From positions 1 to 34,900 of the forward strand of contig JAFGSJ010000122.1 in the NCBI GenBank assembly GCA_016934675.1: a stretch of 34,900 bases of DNA. Reading direction: 5' to 3'. Every line of letters starts with the position of its first letter. Position 1 is the stretch's first letter. This document shows, piece by piece, positions 8,020-15,267 of the stretch. A program made the position numbers and the translations under genes. Source of the DNA: a bacterium. Its GTDB lineage: Bacteria; CSSED10-310; JAFGSJ01. The notes beneath the pieces are model-generated. The model was not told the origin of the DNA. It did no database searches and saw nothing but the letters and a program-made list of their open reading frames with translations.

Positions 8020-9054
8020 ATGCACCGCTTCAGAAACATGCTGCTCGACCTCCTCGTCCATATCATCCTGATCACGGTCGGCATCTTTATGGTCGTGCCT
8101 TTCGTCTGGATGGTCGTGACTTCATTGAAAGACCCAACTGAAGTCTTGGCTTTTCCACCACGCTGGATACCCGAGCAGAAGTATTATGCCGTCCTTCCCG
8201 GCGAGAATGCCCGCGAAGTCCGGGTCCAAACGATTTCAGCTCCGGACACCGGGTCAGCAGAAAACCCATCAACCATATCCTCGGACCAACTCGTGGTCCG
8301 CTGCATCGAACCGGGCCCGGACCAGGGCCGGAAGTGGTCTATCGGGAGGACGGACCTGAGGAGCCGGCGTTTTTTATGGAGTAATTATCCCCGGGCCTGG
8401 AGCGAAATATCACGTGAAGTGACGTTCAGCCGATATTTTTATGTGACCACGATCGTGGCCCTGCTGACCACGCTGGGACAATTGATCACTTCGACTTTGG
8501 CCGCTTTTGCTTTTGCCCGCCTGAAGTTCTTTTTAAACCACATCATCTTCACGATTCTGCTGGGCACGATGATGGTCCCCCAGCCCGTCCTCCTGATCCC
8601 TGATTTCATCCTGCTGGCAAAATTCGGTTGGCTCAATACGTTCTACGCCCTGATTGTGCCCTGGCTGGCTAATGTTTTCGGCATTTTTCTGCTGCGTCAG
8701 TATTTTTTGACCATCCCGGAAGAATTACTCGATGCCGCCCGGATTGATGGTTGTGGCAACATTCGGATACTGGTGCAGATAATGGTCCCTTTGGCCAAGC
8801 CCATACTGATGACCCTGGCCCTGTTCACCTTTATCGGTTCATGGAACAGTTTCATGTGGCCCCTGATCGTAACGAATTCTCCCGATATGAGGACCCTGCA
8901 GGTCGGATTGGCATCGCTGCAATCAGAAAGCGGTATTCAATGGACCCTGATGATGGCTGCTTCAACTTTCAGCCTGATCCCCCTGATCGTGCTTTTCTTC
9001 TTTGTTCAGAAACACTTGATCGAGAGTTTCGCCCGGTCAGGATTGAAAGGTTGA
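8020..9054 (+). CDS. Carbohydrate ABC importer permease, MalG/UgpE type, with extracytoplasmic insertion
   Basis: 344 residues; most UgpE/MalG-type permeases are nearer 280. The first helix (about 9-35) and the helices from ~140 onward are normal. The EAA loop PEELLDAARIDGCG (~232-245) is intact and is followed by VQIMVPLAKP. Between helix 1 and helix 2 there is an extra hydrophilic segment of roughly 65-80 residues (about 52-125). By topology it should face the periplasm, where it could contact the binding protein. An ATG at 8020 was preferred to an upstream in-frame start that overlaps the preceding gene; AAAAGGAG lies 15 bases before it, rather far, so the start is not certain. Role: second channel subunit of the same importer. 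Confidence 0.92.
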   Translation: MHRFRNMLLDLLVHIILITVGIFMVVPFVWMVVTSLKDPTEVLAFPPRWIPEQKYYAVLPGENAREVRVQTISAPDTGSAENPSTISSDQLVVRCIEPGPDQGRKWSIGRTDLRSRRFLWSNYPRAWSEISREVTFSRYFYVTTIVALLTTLGQLITSTLAAFAFARLKFFLNHIIFTILLGTMMVPQPVLLIPDFILLAKFGWLNTFYALIVPWLANVFGIFLLRQYFLTIPEELLDAARIDGCGNIRILVQIMVPLAKPILMTLALFTFIGSWNSFMWPLIVTNSPDMRTLQVGLASLQSESGIQWTLMMAASTFSLIPLIVLFFFVQKHLIESFARSGLKG

Positions 9055-9076
9055 AACAGGAGGGCTGGATTCGATT

Positions 9077-10450
9077 ATGACCGAGATACACAAACCAAGA
9101 CAACACGCGTATCGATCCAGTATTTCATGCATGTTCAGGCCTTCATCGGCAGACCGGTGCGCTCTCAGGCCGATCTGGCCGCTGGTCATGACCGCGTTCA
9201 TGATCCTGGCCCCCATCGGTTGCTCCCGACCTGACCAGCGCCCGGATAATGAAATCGTGTTCTGGCACGCTATGGGTGGTCGGCTGGGGCAGGCTTTAAC
9301 CGATATCGTCTCTGATTTCAACCGGAATAATCCGGACATCACCGTCAAAACCGAATATATGGGTAGTTACAGCTCACTCCGCCAGAAAATCATTGCCTCC
9401 CTTGCAGCAGGCAATTACCCCGATCTGGCCCAGTCCTTCGAAACCTGGACCAGCAAATTTGTCGAAGCGGATAAAATCATGCCTGTCAGCGCGTTCCTGG
9501 ATGAATCCGACTCACTGTCCCGGACCTGGATCGATGATATCGTGCCTGTCCTGCGGCAGGCCAATACCTACAAGGGTGATTTGTGGGCCATGCCTTTTAA
9601 CAAATCCGTTCCGGTCATGTATTATAATCTGGACCTGCTCAGGGAAAAAGGACTGGGACCCCCAGCCGATAACTGGACCTGGGACGATTTTATCGATTAT
9701 GCCCACCTCCTGACCGATGACCACGATCAGGACGGCCGGATTGACCGATACGGTTATGCCAATACCCTGACCGAATGGTTGTTCCAATGCCTCATCCACC
9801 AGAATGGTGGCTCCGAGTTTGACCCGACTGAAACCCGGATCACCTTCGCCGAACCACCCGGACTCAAGGCACTGGCCTTCATCCTCAGATTGATCGAACC
9901 CGAACGGGTCGCTTATTATTCGACCGGTTTCAATAATCAGAACGATTTTGCCGCCGGTAAAGTGGCCCTGATCTCCTCGTCCTGCGCTTCCCGCATCTAT
10001 CTCGAACCGGTCCTCCAATTCGATTGGAGCACTGCTCCTCTGCCACGTGGACAACAACCGGCCGTAACCGTGTCCGGTACCAATATCCTCATTTTCAAAC
10101 AGGCGAATCAAAACCGGTTGAAAGGGGCCTGGCGTTTTGTCCGCTACTTCATCAGCCCCGATGTCACGCTCCGTTGGAGCCTGCTCACCGGGTACCTGCC
10201 GGTCCGCCAGAGTGCTATCGATTCCCCGCACATGCAACGAGCCCTCGCTCAAAATCCACGGATCAAAGCCTCACTGGTCCAATTACCCTACGCCGTTCCT
10301 TCACCCAAACACCAGGCCTGGGCAAAAGGCCGGGAACTTCTCATCGAAGCACTCGAACAGAGCATGATCGGACACGTCCCCCCGGAAGAATCATTAACCA
10401 GTGCCGCCCGAAAAGCACAAACCCTGCTCGACCGATATAACAAGAACTGA
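9077..10450 (+). CDS. ABC importer substrate-binding lipoprotein (UgpB-like)
   Basis: 457 residues. A hydrophobic signal segment ends in a lipobox, LAPIGC, with C49 as the likely lipidated residue. The N-terminal region before it is unusually long (~36 residues), so an internal start such as the Met at residue 19 is possible. AGGAGGG lies 12 bases before the first ATG. The mature part has family 1 solute-binding features: early IVFWHAMGG, then YPDLAQSFE, DLWAMPFNKSVPVMYYN and GAWRFVRYF. An EF-hand-like DDHDQDGRID calcium loop precedes a YGY sequence, as often seen in this family. It should capture a sugar or sugar-phosphate in the periplasm and deliver it to the two permeases upstream. Last gene of the cluster, followed by hairpins. 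Confidence 0.93.
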   Translation: MTEIHKPRQHAYRSSISCMFRPSSADRCALRPIWPLVMTAFMILAPIGCSRPDQRPDNEIVFWHAMGGRLGQALTDIVSDFNRNNPDITVKTEYMGSYSSLRQKIIASLAAGNYPDLAQSFETWTSKFVEADKIMPVSAFLDESDSLSRTWIDDIVPVLRQANTYKGDLWAMPFNKSVPVMYYNLDLLREKGLGPPADNWTWDDFIDYAHLLTDDHDQDGRIDRYGYANTLTEWLFQCLIHQNGGSEFDPTETRITFAEPPGLKALAFILRLIEPERVAYYSTGFNNQNDFAAGKVALISSSCASRIYLEPVLQFDWSTAPLPRGQQPAVTVSGTNILIFKQANQNRLKGAWRFVRYFISPDVTLRWSLLTGYLPVRQSAIDSPHMQRALAQNPRIKASLVQLPYAVPSPKHQAWAKGRELLIEALEQSMIGHVPPEESLTSAARKAQTLLDRYNKN

Positions 10451-10453
10451 AAT

Positions 10454-10500
10454 TGTCCGTTCGGACAAAAGAGGCAGGATACTCACGCATCCTGCCTCTT
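10454..10500. terminator. Bidirectional hairpin terminator between convergent genes
   Basis: Two hairpins lie between the binding-protein gene and the opposing secreted-protein gene. A small one (TGTCCG/TT/CGGACA, 10454-10467) is followed by a perfect 12-bp stem (AAGAGGCAGGAT at 10469-10480, 8-base loop, complement at 10489-10500). On the minus strand the large stem is followed by a short T run (CTTTTG); on the plus strand by TTGTCTC. Strong stem, modest U-tract. Confidence 0.75.
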
Positions 10501-10534
10501 GTCTCAGTACTGGATCAGCCTGCTCAGGTATGGC

Positions 10535-11029
10535 CTATTTCCCTCTTCTTCCATGTCCACCCCGTGATTGACCGGATGAACGATTATCACAGACACCGTC
10601 ATGATCATTATCGACAAAATTCGGACCTTTTCCGGCATAACGACCCTGTCCCGTACCCTGAGTGAAATCAGGGTCCTGACCATTGGGAATACCGTCACCA
10701 TCGTGGTCCGCCGCAGCCTTCCGGTCAGCACCCCGGCTCATCTTGCCCTTCTGAGCACCATTCCCCTGACCATGCCCCCAACCACTACCCTTGCCCTGGC
10801 CTTGCTTTCGGCTCCAATCACTGTCCTGACCGTTGGGTATGCCGTCACCATCATGGTCCGGCGCATTATCATTATACCCGTCCCCATTGTTGTCGACGAA
10901 GCCGGGACCATGGACCACCGCCTGCGCCTCTGTCTTCGTCTCATCGGTTTCATCCGCAGCCCAGACACCAACCACCAGAGCCAAACCAACCACCATTACC
11001 CCAACTACACTGATCATCTTTCCACTCAT
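10535..11029 (-). CDS. Secreted Asp-rich calcium-loop (EF-hand/TSP3-like) protein
   Basis: 164 residues. A clear signal peptide (hydrophobic 5-23, VWA/A cleavage near 25) precedes a small acidic and Gly-rich mature protein. Four calcium-loop motifs are visible: VDNNGDGYND, PDHDGDGIPNGQD, ADHDGDGIPNGQD and VDNDHDGVCD. Between them lie Gly/Gln/Lys/Arg-rich stretches. Such DxDxDG loops resemble thrombospondin type 3 or dockerin-like repeats and should bind Ca2+ outside the cytoplasm. There is no enzymatic domain. AAGGAGGT, a near-perfect ribosome-binding site, lies 8 bases before the ATG. A good sigma-54 promoter lies ~70 bases upstream. The function is unknown; a calcium-dependent surface or matrix role is an inference. 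Confidence 0.85.
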   Translation of the reverse strand: MSGKMISVVGVMVVGLALVVGVWAADETDETKTEAQAVVHGPGFVDNNGDGYNDNAPDHDGDGIPNGQDSDWSRKQGQGKGSGWGHGQGNGAQKGKMSRGADRKAAADHDGDGIPNGQDPDFTQGTGQGRYAGKGPNFVDNDHDGVCDNRSSGQSRGGHGRRGK

Positions 11030-11096
11030 GGCTTCTACCTCCTTCGTAAGGGTCCATGTGTATGAATAATGTGTTCAAACAACCTGTCCCTGCCAG

Positions 11097-11114
11097 AAGC
11101 ATATTTCGTGCCAA
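11097..11114 (-). promoter_or_regulatory. Sigma-54 (-24/-12) promoter
   Basis: On the minus strand the sequence TTGGCACG-AAAT-ATGCTT has the invariant GG and GC separated by exactly 10 bases. It matches the known sigma-54 consensus TTGGCACG-N4-TTGC(A/T) except for one base. The predicted start is near 11087, leaving a ~57-base leader to the strong AAGGAGGT site of the secreted calcium-loop gene. A promoter of this class needs an AAA+ enhancer-binding activator, none of which is encoded in this window. Confidence 0.78.
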
Positions 11115-11186
11115 GTTGTGAAAAACGTTTATTTTGAATGCGTCAGACGCAAAAAGCCGAACAAGGTTTGGGGTAATTGGCTGCTC

Positions 11187-11229
11187 CCCTCGACAAATTC
11201 AGTCCGATTTTCGACAAAAGTGTCGAGGG
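11187..11229 (-). promoter_or_regulatory. Inverted-repeat site upstream of the sigma-54 promoter (candidate activator site)
   Basis: CCCTCGACA (11187-11195) is the exact complement of TGTCGAGGG (11221-11229), and a further TCGACA (11211-11216) forms a tight TCGACA-AAAG-TGTCGA palindrome. Relative to the predicted sigma-54 start this lies about -100 to -144, the usual place for enhancer-binding protein sites. It could alternatively be a terminator-type hairpin for the upstream gene that ends at 11263, although no U-tract follows. Confidence 0.5.
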
Positions 11230-11262
11230 TGTTGGACCGACAGGCACGAAAGAGGAAAGAAA

Positions 11263-12195
11263 CTAATAGGCCAGAGAGCCATCTTCGTTTCTGAGGATGA
11301 TGTTTCGATCAGCCACGGTCATGTGACTGGCGATCAGGACGGATTGTCCCTCGACAACAGAGGTCCAGCCATTGATCGTGACCGGTGTTCCGGCGTTCAA
11401 GGGTAGGTTGAGCCGGGCCAGGAACCATTCCGGGCCAAGGATTACGCGGCTGGGACCGTCATTGGTTGAGATGATGAGTTGGATTTCCAGTTCTGTTCTG
11501 TTCGGAGAGCTTGTCCGGGCCAGGGAGGCAATCGGGCCAAGCAGAGTGGTTTTGTTCGAAGCGGAAATTTGGTATTGGCCGGTTTGATTTAGAGCTGGTG
11601 CGGAATTCTTGGATGAGCTTTGGCGTCTTTGCCCGCCTGTTTTCTGGTTGCCGGACCGACCGGGAGTCAAAGCTCCTCCCTTTCCCCTGCCTTTGCCGCC
11701 CCAGTTTCGGCCTCCGCGATGCTGGTGCCAGGCCCGACGGTCATCGAGACCATCGTTGTCCTCATCGATAAAGCGGTCCGTCTTGGCGTGCCGGTTTTTC
11801 TTGAATTGTTGGAATTGTTTTGTGATGAGTTCGTTGGTAATATCGTTGTGTCCGTCCTGATTGGCATCGAGTGCGAACAGCGGATCGGGGATTTCATCGT
11901 TCACCAACTGTTGATACAGGTCGTTCAGACCGTCACCATTGGCGTCTTGGAAGTAGTCGTTCTTGCCATCGCCATCCTGGTCTACAAAGGTTACGGACAG
12001 GTTATAAACCTGGCCGTTCAGGTCATTCAGGCCGTCTCCGTCAGCGTCACGAAAAAGATCATTGATCCCGTCCTGGTCCCGGTCCACAAAACCGGTCGGG
12101 GTCGGTTCCTGCTGGTCGGCCAGAGAGAATGGGGGACTGTTCACGATCAGGAAACAACAGAAAAGCAATAGACCATGATGAACAGGTTTGTTCAT
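11263..12195 (-). CDS. Secreted calcium-loop protein with C-terminal small beta domain
   Basis: 310 residues. Signal peptide 1-26 (hydrophobic core, FSLADQ). Residues ~35-160 carry at least five DxDxDG-type loops (VDRDQDGIND, RDADGDGLND, VDQDGDGKND, QDANGDGLND, LDANQDGHND, IDEDNDGLDD), likely to bind Ca2+. Then comes a low-complexity Gly/Arg/Gln/Ser stretch (~163-205). The C-terminal ~100 residues form a folded-looking domain containing RVILGPEWFLARL, GTPVTINGW and ADRNIILRNEDGSLAY. It resembles the short OB-like domain reported in magnetosome MamS/MamX-type proteins; that comparison is from memory and unverified. Its ATG overlaps the upstream HAD gene stop as ATGA, so the two are coupled. 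Location: periplasm or outside. The function is unknown. Confidence 0.85.
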   Translation of the reverse strand: MNKPVHHGLLLFCCFLIVNSPPFSLADQQEPTPTGFVDRDQDGINDLFRDADGDGLNDLNGQVYNLSVTFVDQDGDGKNDYFQDANGDGLNDLYQQLVNDEIPDPLFALDANQDGHNDITNELITKQFQQFKKNRHAKTDRFIDEDNDGLDDRRAWHQHRGGRNWGGKGRGKGGALTPGRSGNQKTGGQRRQSSSKNSAPALNQTGQYQISASNKTTLLGPIASLARTSSPNRTELEIQLIISTNDGPSRVILGPEWFLARLNLPLNAGTPVTINGWTSVVEGQSVLIASHMTVADRNIILRNEDGSLAY

Positions 12196-12950
12196 TGTTG
12201 CACCCGAGACCGTTCCTTCACTGCGACAAGATGATCGAGCAGTTCATGCAAACGGGTGATAATCAGGTCCGGTTCCCGGTCTGGAGGACAATCGAGCTCG
12301 TGGCGGGTCGGGTTGAGCCAGACCGCTTTCATATCTGCCTTTTTGGCGCCGCCCACATCTTTACCTAAACTATCGCCCACGTAAAGACATGACTGTGGTG
12401 GCAGACCGAGTCGCTGGGCGGCAATGATAAAAATCCGCCGGTCTGGTTTTCTGATGCCGATTTCATCCGAAGCCAGGACCAGGTCGACCAGATCGGCCAG
12501 GCCGAGGTCTGCACACAATTCGGTCAGGCTGGTATCCCAATTCGAGAGGAGTCCCAGCCTGAAGCCGTGTTGGCGCAGAGCGGTCAAAACCGTGATGGCG
12601 TCAGGGTCAAGCACGTAACTGTTCGGGGAGCGTGACCAGGCTGCCAGTTCGTAGGCCATACCCTGATCGGGATCATGGATTTTCAATACATCCAGATACA
12701 CATCATAGAACTTTTTCCAGAAACGCAGGTTATTATCGAGTGCCCAGGGTAAATGCCTGTTTTCGGCATAGAATGTGGCTACCGTTGTCGCGGCATGTTC
12801 CAGATGTTCAGGTGACGGAAAAGAAGCATCGGGTGGTAACAGAAGCCTCAGTTTCTGCTCATCGGAATAGGTCCGTGACACCAGGGTATCATAGACATCA
12901 AAAATGACCCCTTTGAGATTGATCAATCCTGGTCTCATAGTCTCTGCCAT
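12192..12950 (-). CDS. HAD-superfamily hydrolase with DxY nucleophile motif
   Basis: 252 residues. HAD motifs: I FDVYDT (D18 nucleophile, Y20, T22), II LLSN (S136), III K168 in IRKPD, IV GDSLGKD (D193, D198). A helical cap domain lies between ~25 and 115. In HAD phosphatases the second residue after the nucleophile is Asp, the general acid/base; here it is Tyr, as in haloacid dehalogenases and some poorly characterised relatives. The reaction therefore cannot be called a standard phosphatase with confidence. AAAGGAAT lies ~11 bases before the ATG. Its stop overlaps the start of a secreted calcium-loop protein, an odd partnership of a cytosolic enzyme with an exported protein. Confidence 0.88.
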   Translation of the reverse strand: MAETMRPGLINLKGVIFDVYDTLVSRTYSDEQKLRLLLPPDASFPSPEHLEHAATTVATFYAENRHLPWALDNNLRFWKKFYDVYLDVLKIHDPDQGMAYELAAWSRSPNSYVLDPDAITVLTALRQHGFRLGLLSNWDTSLTELCADLGLADLVDLVLASDEIGIRKPDRRIFIIAAQRLGLPPQSCLYVGDSLGKDVGGAKKADMKAVWLNPTRHELDCPPDREPDLIITRLHELLDHLVAVKERSRVQQ

Positions 12951-12995
12951 TTCGAATACTATTCCTTTCCGACTTTACGATCCTCATCTTTTTAT

Positions 12996-13012
12996 ATCAA
13001 GAAACGTGCCAA
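12996..13012 (-). promoter_or_regulatory. Sigma-54-like element, imperfect at -12
   Basis: On the minus strand TTGGCACG-TTTC-TTGAT lies ~46 bases before the HAD start. The -24 box is perfect, but the -12 box reads GA where GC is nearly invariant. It shares TTGGCACG with the better site that drives the other calcium-loop gene. It may be a weak or decayed sigma-54 promoter. Confidence 0.35.
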
Positions 13013-13054
13013 TATTTCGAAAGACGCACAGCCGGCAACAGGGTGATTTTTCGC

Positions 13055-15103
13055 TTAGATCATGTATTGCAGACCGAGTTTGAGGACCCGTCCGGGCCGT
13101 TCGTAACCGATTTCCTGGTAATAATCTTCGTCGAGCAGGTTGAGTCCCTGCAGGGTGAGGCTGAGTCCGAAATCGAAGTCATGGCGGATAGTCAGGTCCC
13201 AGAGTGAATATGAAGGTATCTCGAGTTCGTTATAATCATTGTCATATTGGATAACGGAGTCCTTGTAAGAGTAGCCCAGAGTACACCTGGTGCCAAAGGC
13301 AAAGGCATAACCGAGTTCGAGATGGAGAACGTTCTCGGGTGTATAGGGCAGCTCGTCGAATTCGGCGTCTGTACTCTCGTTGCGTGCCTGGAGGAAAGTA
13401 TAGGCCATTCTGCCCTGGAAGCCGCTTCCATGCTGATAATCGCCCCAGAGTTCGAGCCCCTTGAACGAAGCTTTGCTGATGTTGTCATAAATAGCATCGC
13501 CGTTGGGTCGATCGATCATATCGTTCAAATCGTAATAGAAAGCCGCGCTCCCGAGACTGAAGGACAGATCGGGCTGATACTGATAACTGAGTTGATATTC
13601 GAGAGCTTGTTCAGTATCCAGCGTGGAAATCTCCACCTCAGACGGGTCGACTTCGTCGATATTGGCAAAAAGCTGATTCATGGTTGGGAACCTGTTTTTC
13701 TTGCTGATCGCACCGCTGAAGGAATGCTGCTCCTGATAGAGATAGATGGCCCCAAGGCTCCAGGTCAGGGCATTGATATCTTCGGTCCGGTCCTTGATGA
13801 CCTCATCGTCAGCGGGAAAATTCTCGACCGTATCGAAATCATACATTTCCAGGCCGGCTCCTAACTGGATTGACCAGGGTTGGGTCGGGTGCCATTCTCC
13901 CTCACTCAGGAAGGAATAGGTGTGAGCTTGATACTCTTCCCAGGGCTCGCCGAGGTCGGACTGTGAGCGATGATTGTCCTGGATGCCCTGGACCGAGGCC
14001 CTGATGGCGCCCTGTTCGCTCAACTGCCAGGAAAGGCGGGAGATTAAACCAGCCGAATAATCATCGTATGTGCTTTCCCAACGGAGTTCGTCATAGGTGT
14101 CGTCTTTGTAATTTCGGAGCACGTTATCATAGGTATGGTAGAAAAAATTGGCCCGGAAATCGACCGTTTCCGTGAGCTGACTCCGCCCGGCCAGGACGTT
14201 GGTGGTTTTTTTCCATTCCGGGAAATCCCAGTAACGCACACTGACCTCGTCTGTGGTAGCCGGTGGTATCTCTTTTTCCGCATCGGTATAGGTCGATGAC
14301 AGGCTGAGTTCATGCTTACCCCAGTCCAGTCCCAGTTTCAAACCGGCACTCCATTGGTTAAAGGCCGAGTGTTCCCTGATATCGCCATCTTCGAGAAGAT
14401 AACCGTCTTCATCATAGGTTGTTTTAAAATCATCGGACATGGGCCAACCTTCGGATTCCCGGAGACCTGCTGACAGTTGATAATAAAATATGCCCATTTT
14501 CTGACCATGACTCAGCCGGGCTGAGTAATTCGATTCTTGATCGATACTGCCGACAAAGCGAAAATTGGGTTGATCGGTCGGTTTGGCTGAAACAAGGGAG
14601 ACCAAGCCTGCGATCGCATTGGGACCATACAGTACCGAAGCATTCCCCCGGACCAGTTTGATCTCGGCCAGGTTCTCGAGCGATAGTTCCGAACTGTCCA
14701 GATCGCCATAATAGGGCGTCGTGAGTGGCACACCATCATAGAGCATCAGAATTCGACCCTGGCGGAAGCCGCGTAAAAAAATCTCGGGTTCGTTTTTCTG
14801 ACCGACCGAGTTGAATATTCCGGGGACCTGCTCGACTGCTTCGAGAATGTCCTCCTTCAATTTCTCATCGAAATATTCCGCCGGCACGATGGTCCGGGCA
14901 GCGGGTTCAATCTTTTCAGCTTGTCCGACCACCTCGATTCGGCCCAGATCGAAGACAATCAGGTTTTCTTCTTTCTGCTCTTTCTGCTGGGTATTCAAAT
15001 CCTGTTCATCGTCCGCGAACAGAGAGTTAACAGGTAACAGTATTAACATTCCAACACACATACAACAAACAACGATTTGAAACAGTATCCCTTTGCTGAC
15101 CAT
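13055..15103 (-). CDS. TonB-dependent outer-membrane receptor
   Basis: 682 residues. The signal peptide spans residues 1-30, with cleavage near LFA/DD. The plug domain runs ~55-170, with VEQVPGIFNSVGQ, EIFLRGF, ILMLYDGVPL and VRGNASVLYGPNAIAG. The rest is a beta-barrel rich in aromatic, alternating strands, ending in RVLKLGLQYMI. A possible TonB box is LIVFDLGRIEVVG near residue 50. Such receptors take up siderophores, cobalamin, other metal chelates or glycans using TonB energy. The substrate is not evident, and no periplasmic binding protein or metal ABC transporter is adjacent. The ATG at 15103 follows GGGGAAG and gives a proper signal peptide; a longer start adds 22 residues that spoil it. 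The B12-type radical SAM gene lies upstream but across a 164-base gap. Confidence 0.92.
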   Translation of the reverse strand: MVSKGILFQIVVCCMCVGMLILLPVNSLFADDEQDLNTQQKEQKEENLIVFDLGRIEVVGQAEKIEPAARTIVPAEYFDEKLKEDILEAVEQVPGIFNSVGQKNEPEIFLRGFRQGRILMLYDGVPLTTPYYGDLDSSELSLENLAEIKLVRGNASVLYGPNAIAGLVSLVSAKPTDQPNFRFVGSIDQESNYSARLSHGQKMGIFYYQLSAGLRESEGWPMSDDFKTTYDEDGYLLEDGDIREHSAFNQWSAGLKLGLDWGKHELSLSSTYTDAEKEIPPATTDEVSVRYWDFPEWKKTTNVLAGRSQLTETVDFRANFFYHTYDNVLRNYKDDTYDELRWESTYDDYSAGLISRLSWQLSEQGAIRASVQGIQDNHRSQSDLGEPWEEYQAHTYSFLSEGEWHPTQPWSIQLGAGLEMYDFDTVENFPADDEVIKDRTEDINALTWSLGAIYLYQEQHSFSGAISKKNRFPTMNQLFANIDEVDPSEVEISTLDTEQALEYQLSYQYQPDLSFSLGSAAFYYDLNDMIDRPNGDAIYDNISKASFKGLELWGDYQHGSGFQGRMAYTFLQARNESTDAEFDELPYTPENVLHLELGYAFAFGTRCTLGYSYKDSVIQYDNDYNELEIPSYSLWDLTIRHDFDFGLSLTLQGLNLLDEDYYQEIGYERPGRVLKLGLQYMI

Positions 15104-15194
15104 GGTTCTTCCCCTTTCCTGGAAACAGTGAATGCGTGCATTGAAAAACATCTTGTTTTCCCTTGACAAATTAAAAACGAAGTAAGATATGTGC

Positions 15195-15221
15195 TTTATA
15201 CCCCGGTGATTTGATTTTCAA
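15195..15221 (-). promoter_or_regulatory. Weak candidate promoter of the TonB-dependent receptor
   Basis: Minus strand TTGAAA (15221-15216), a 15-base spacer and TATAAA (15200-15195), ~95 bases before the receptor start. The spacer is shorter than ideal. No Fur box or recognisable riboswitch was seen in the 164-base leader. Confidence 0.3.
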
Positions 15222-15267
15222 TCCTTATAAGAGGAAAAAAGCTGAACTGGAAATCACGACCTTCATT

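Noticed and set aside
9512..10252. 246-codon open frame on the minus strand.
   Set aside because: Out-of-frame shadow of the binding-lipoprotein gene, whose signature motifs run through the region.
15163..15188. Plus-strand TTGACA with a TAAGAT-like -10.
   Set aside because: The spacer is only 14 bases and no plus-strand gene follows for over 2 kb.
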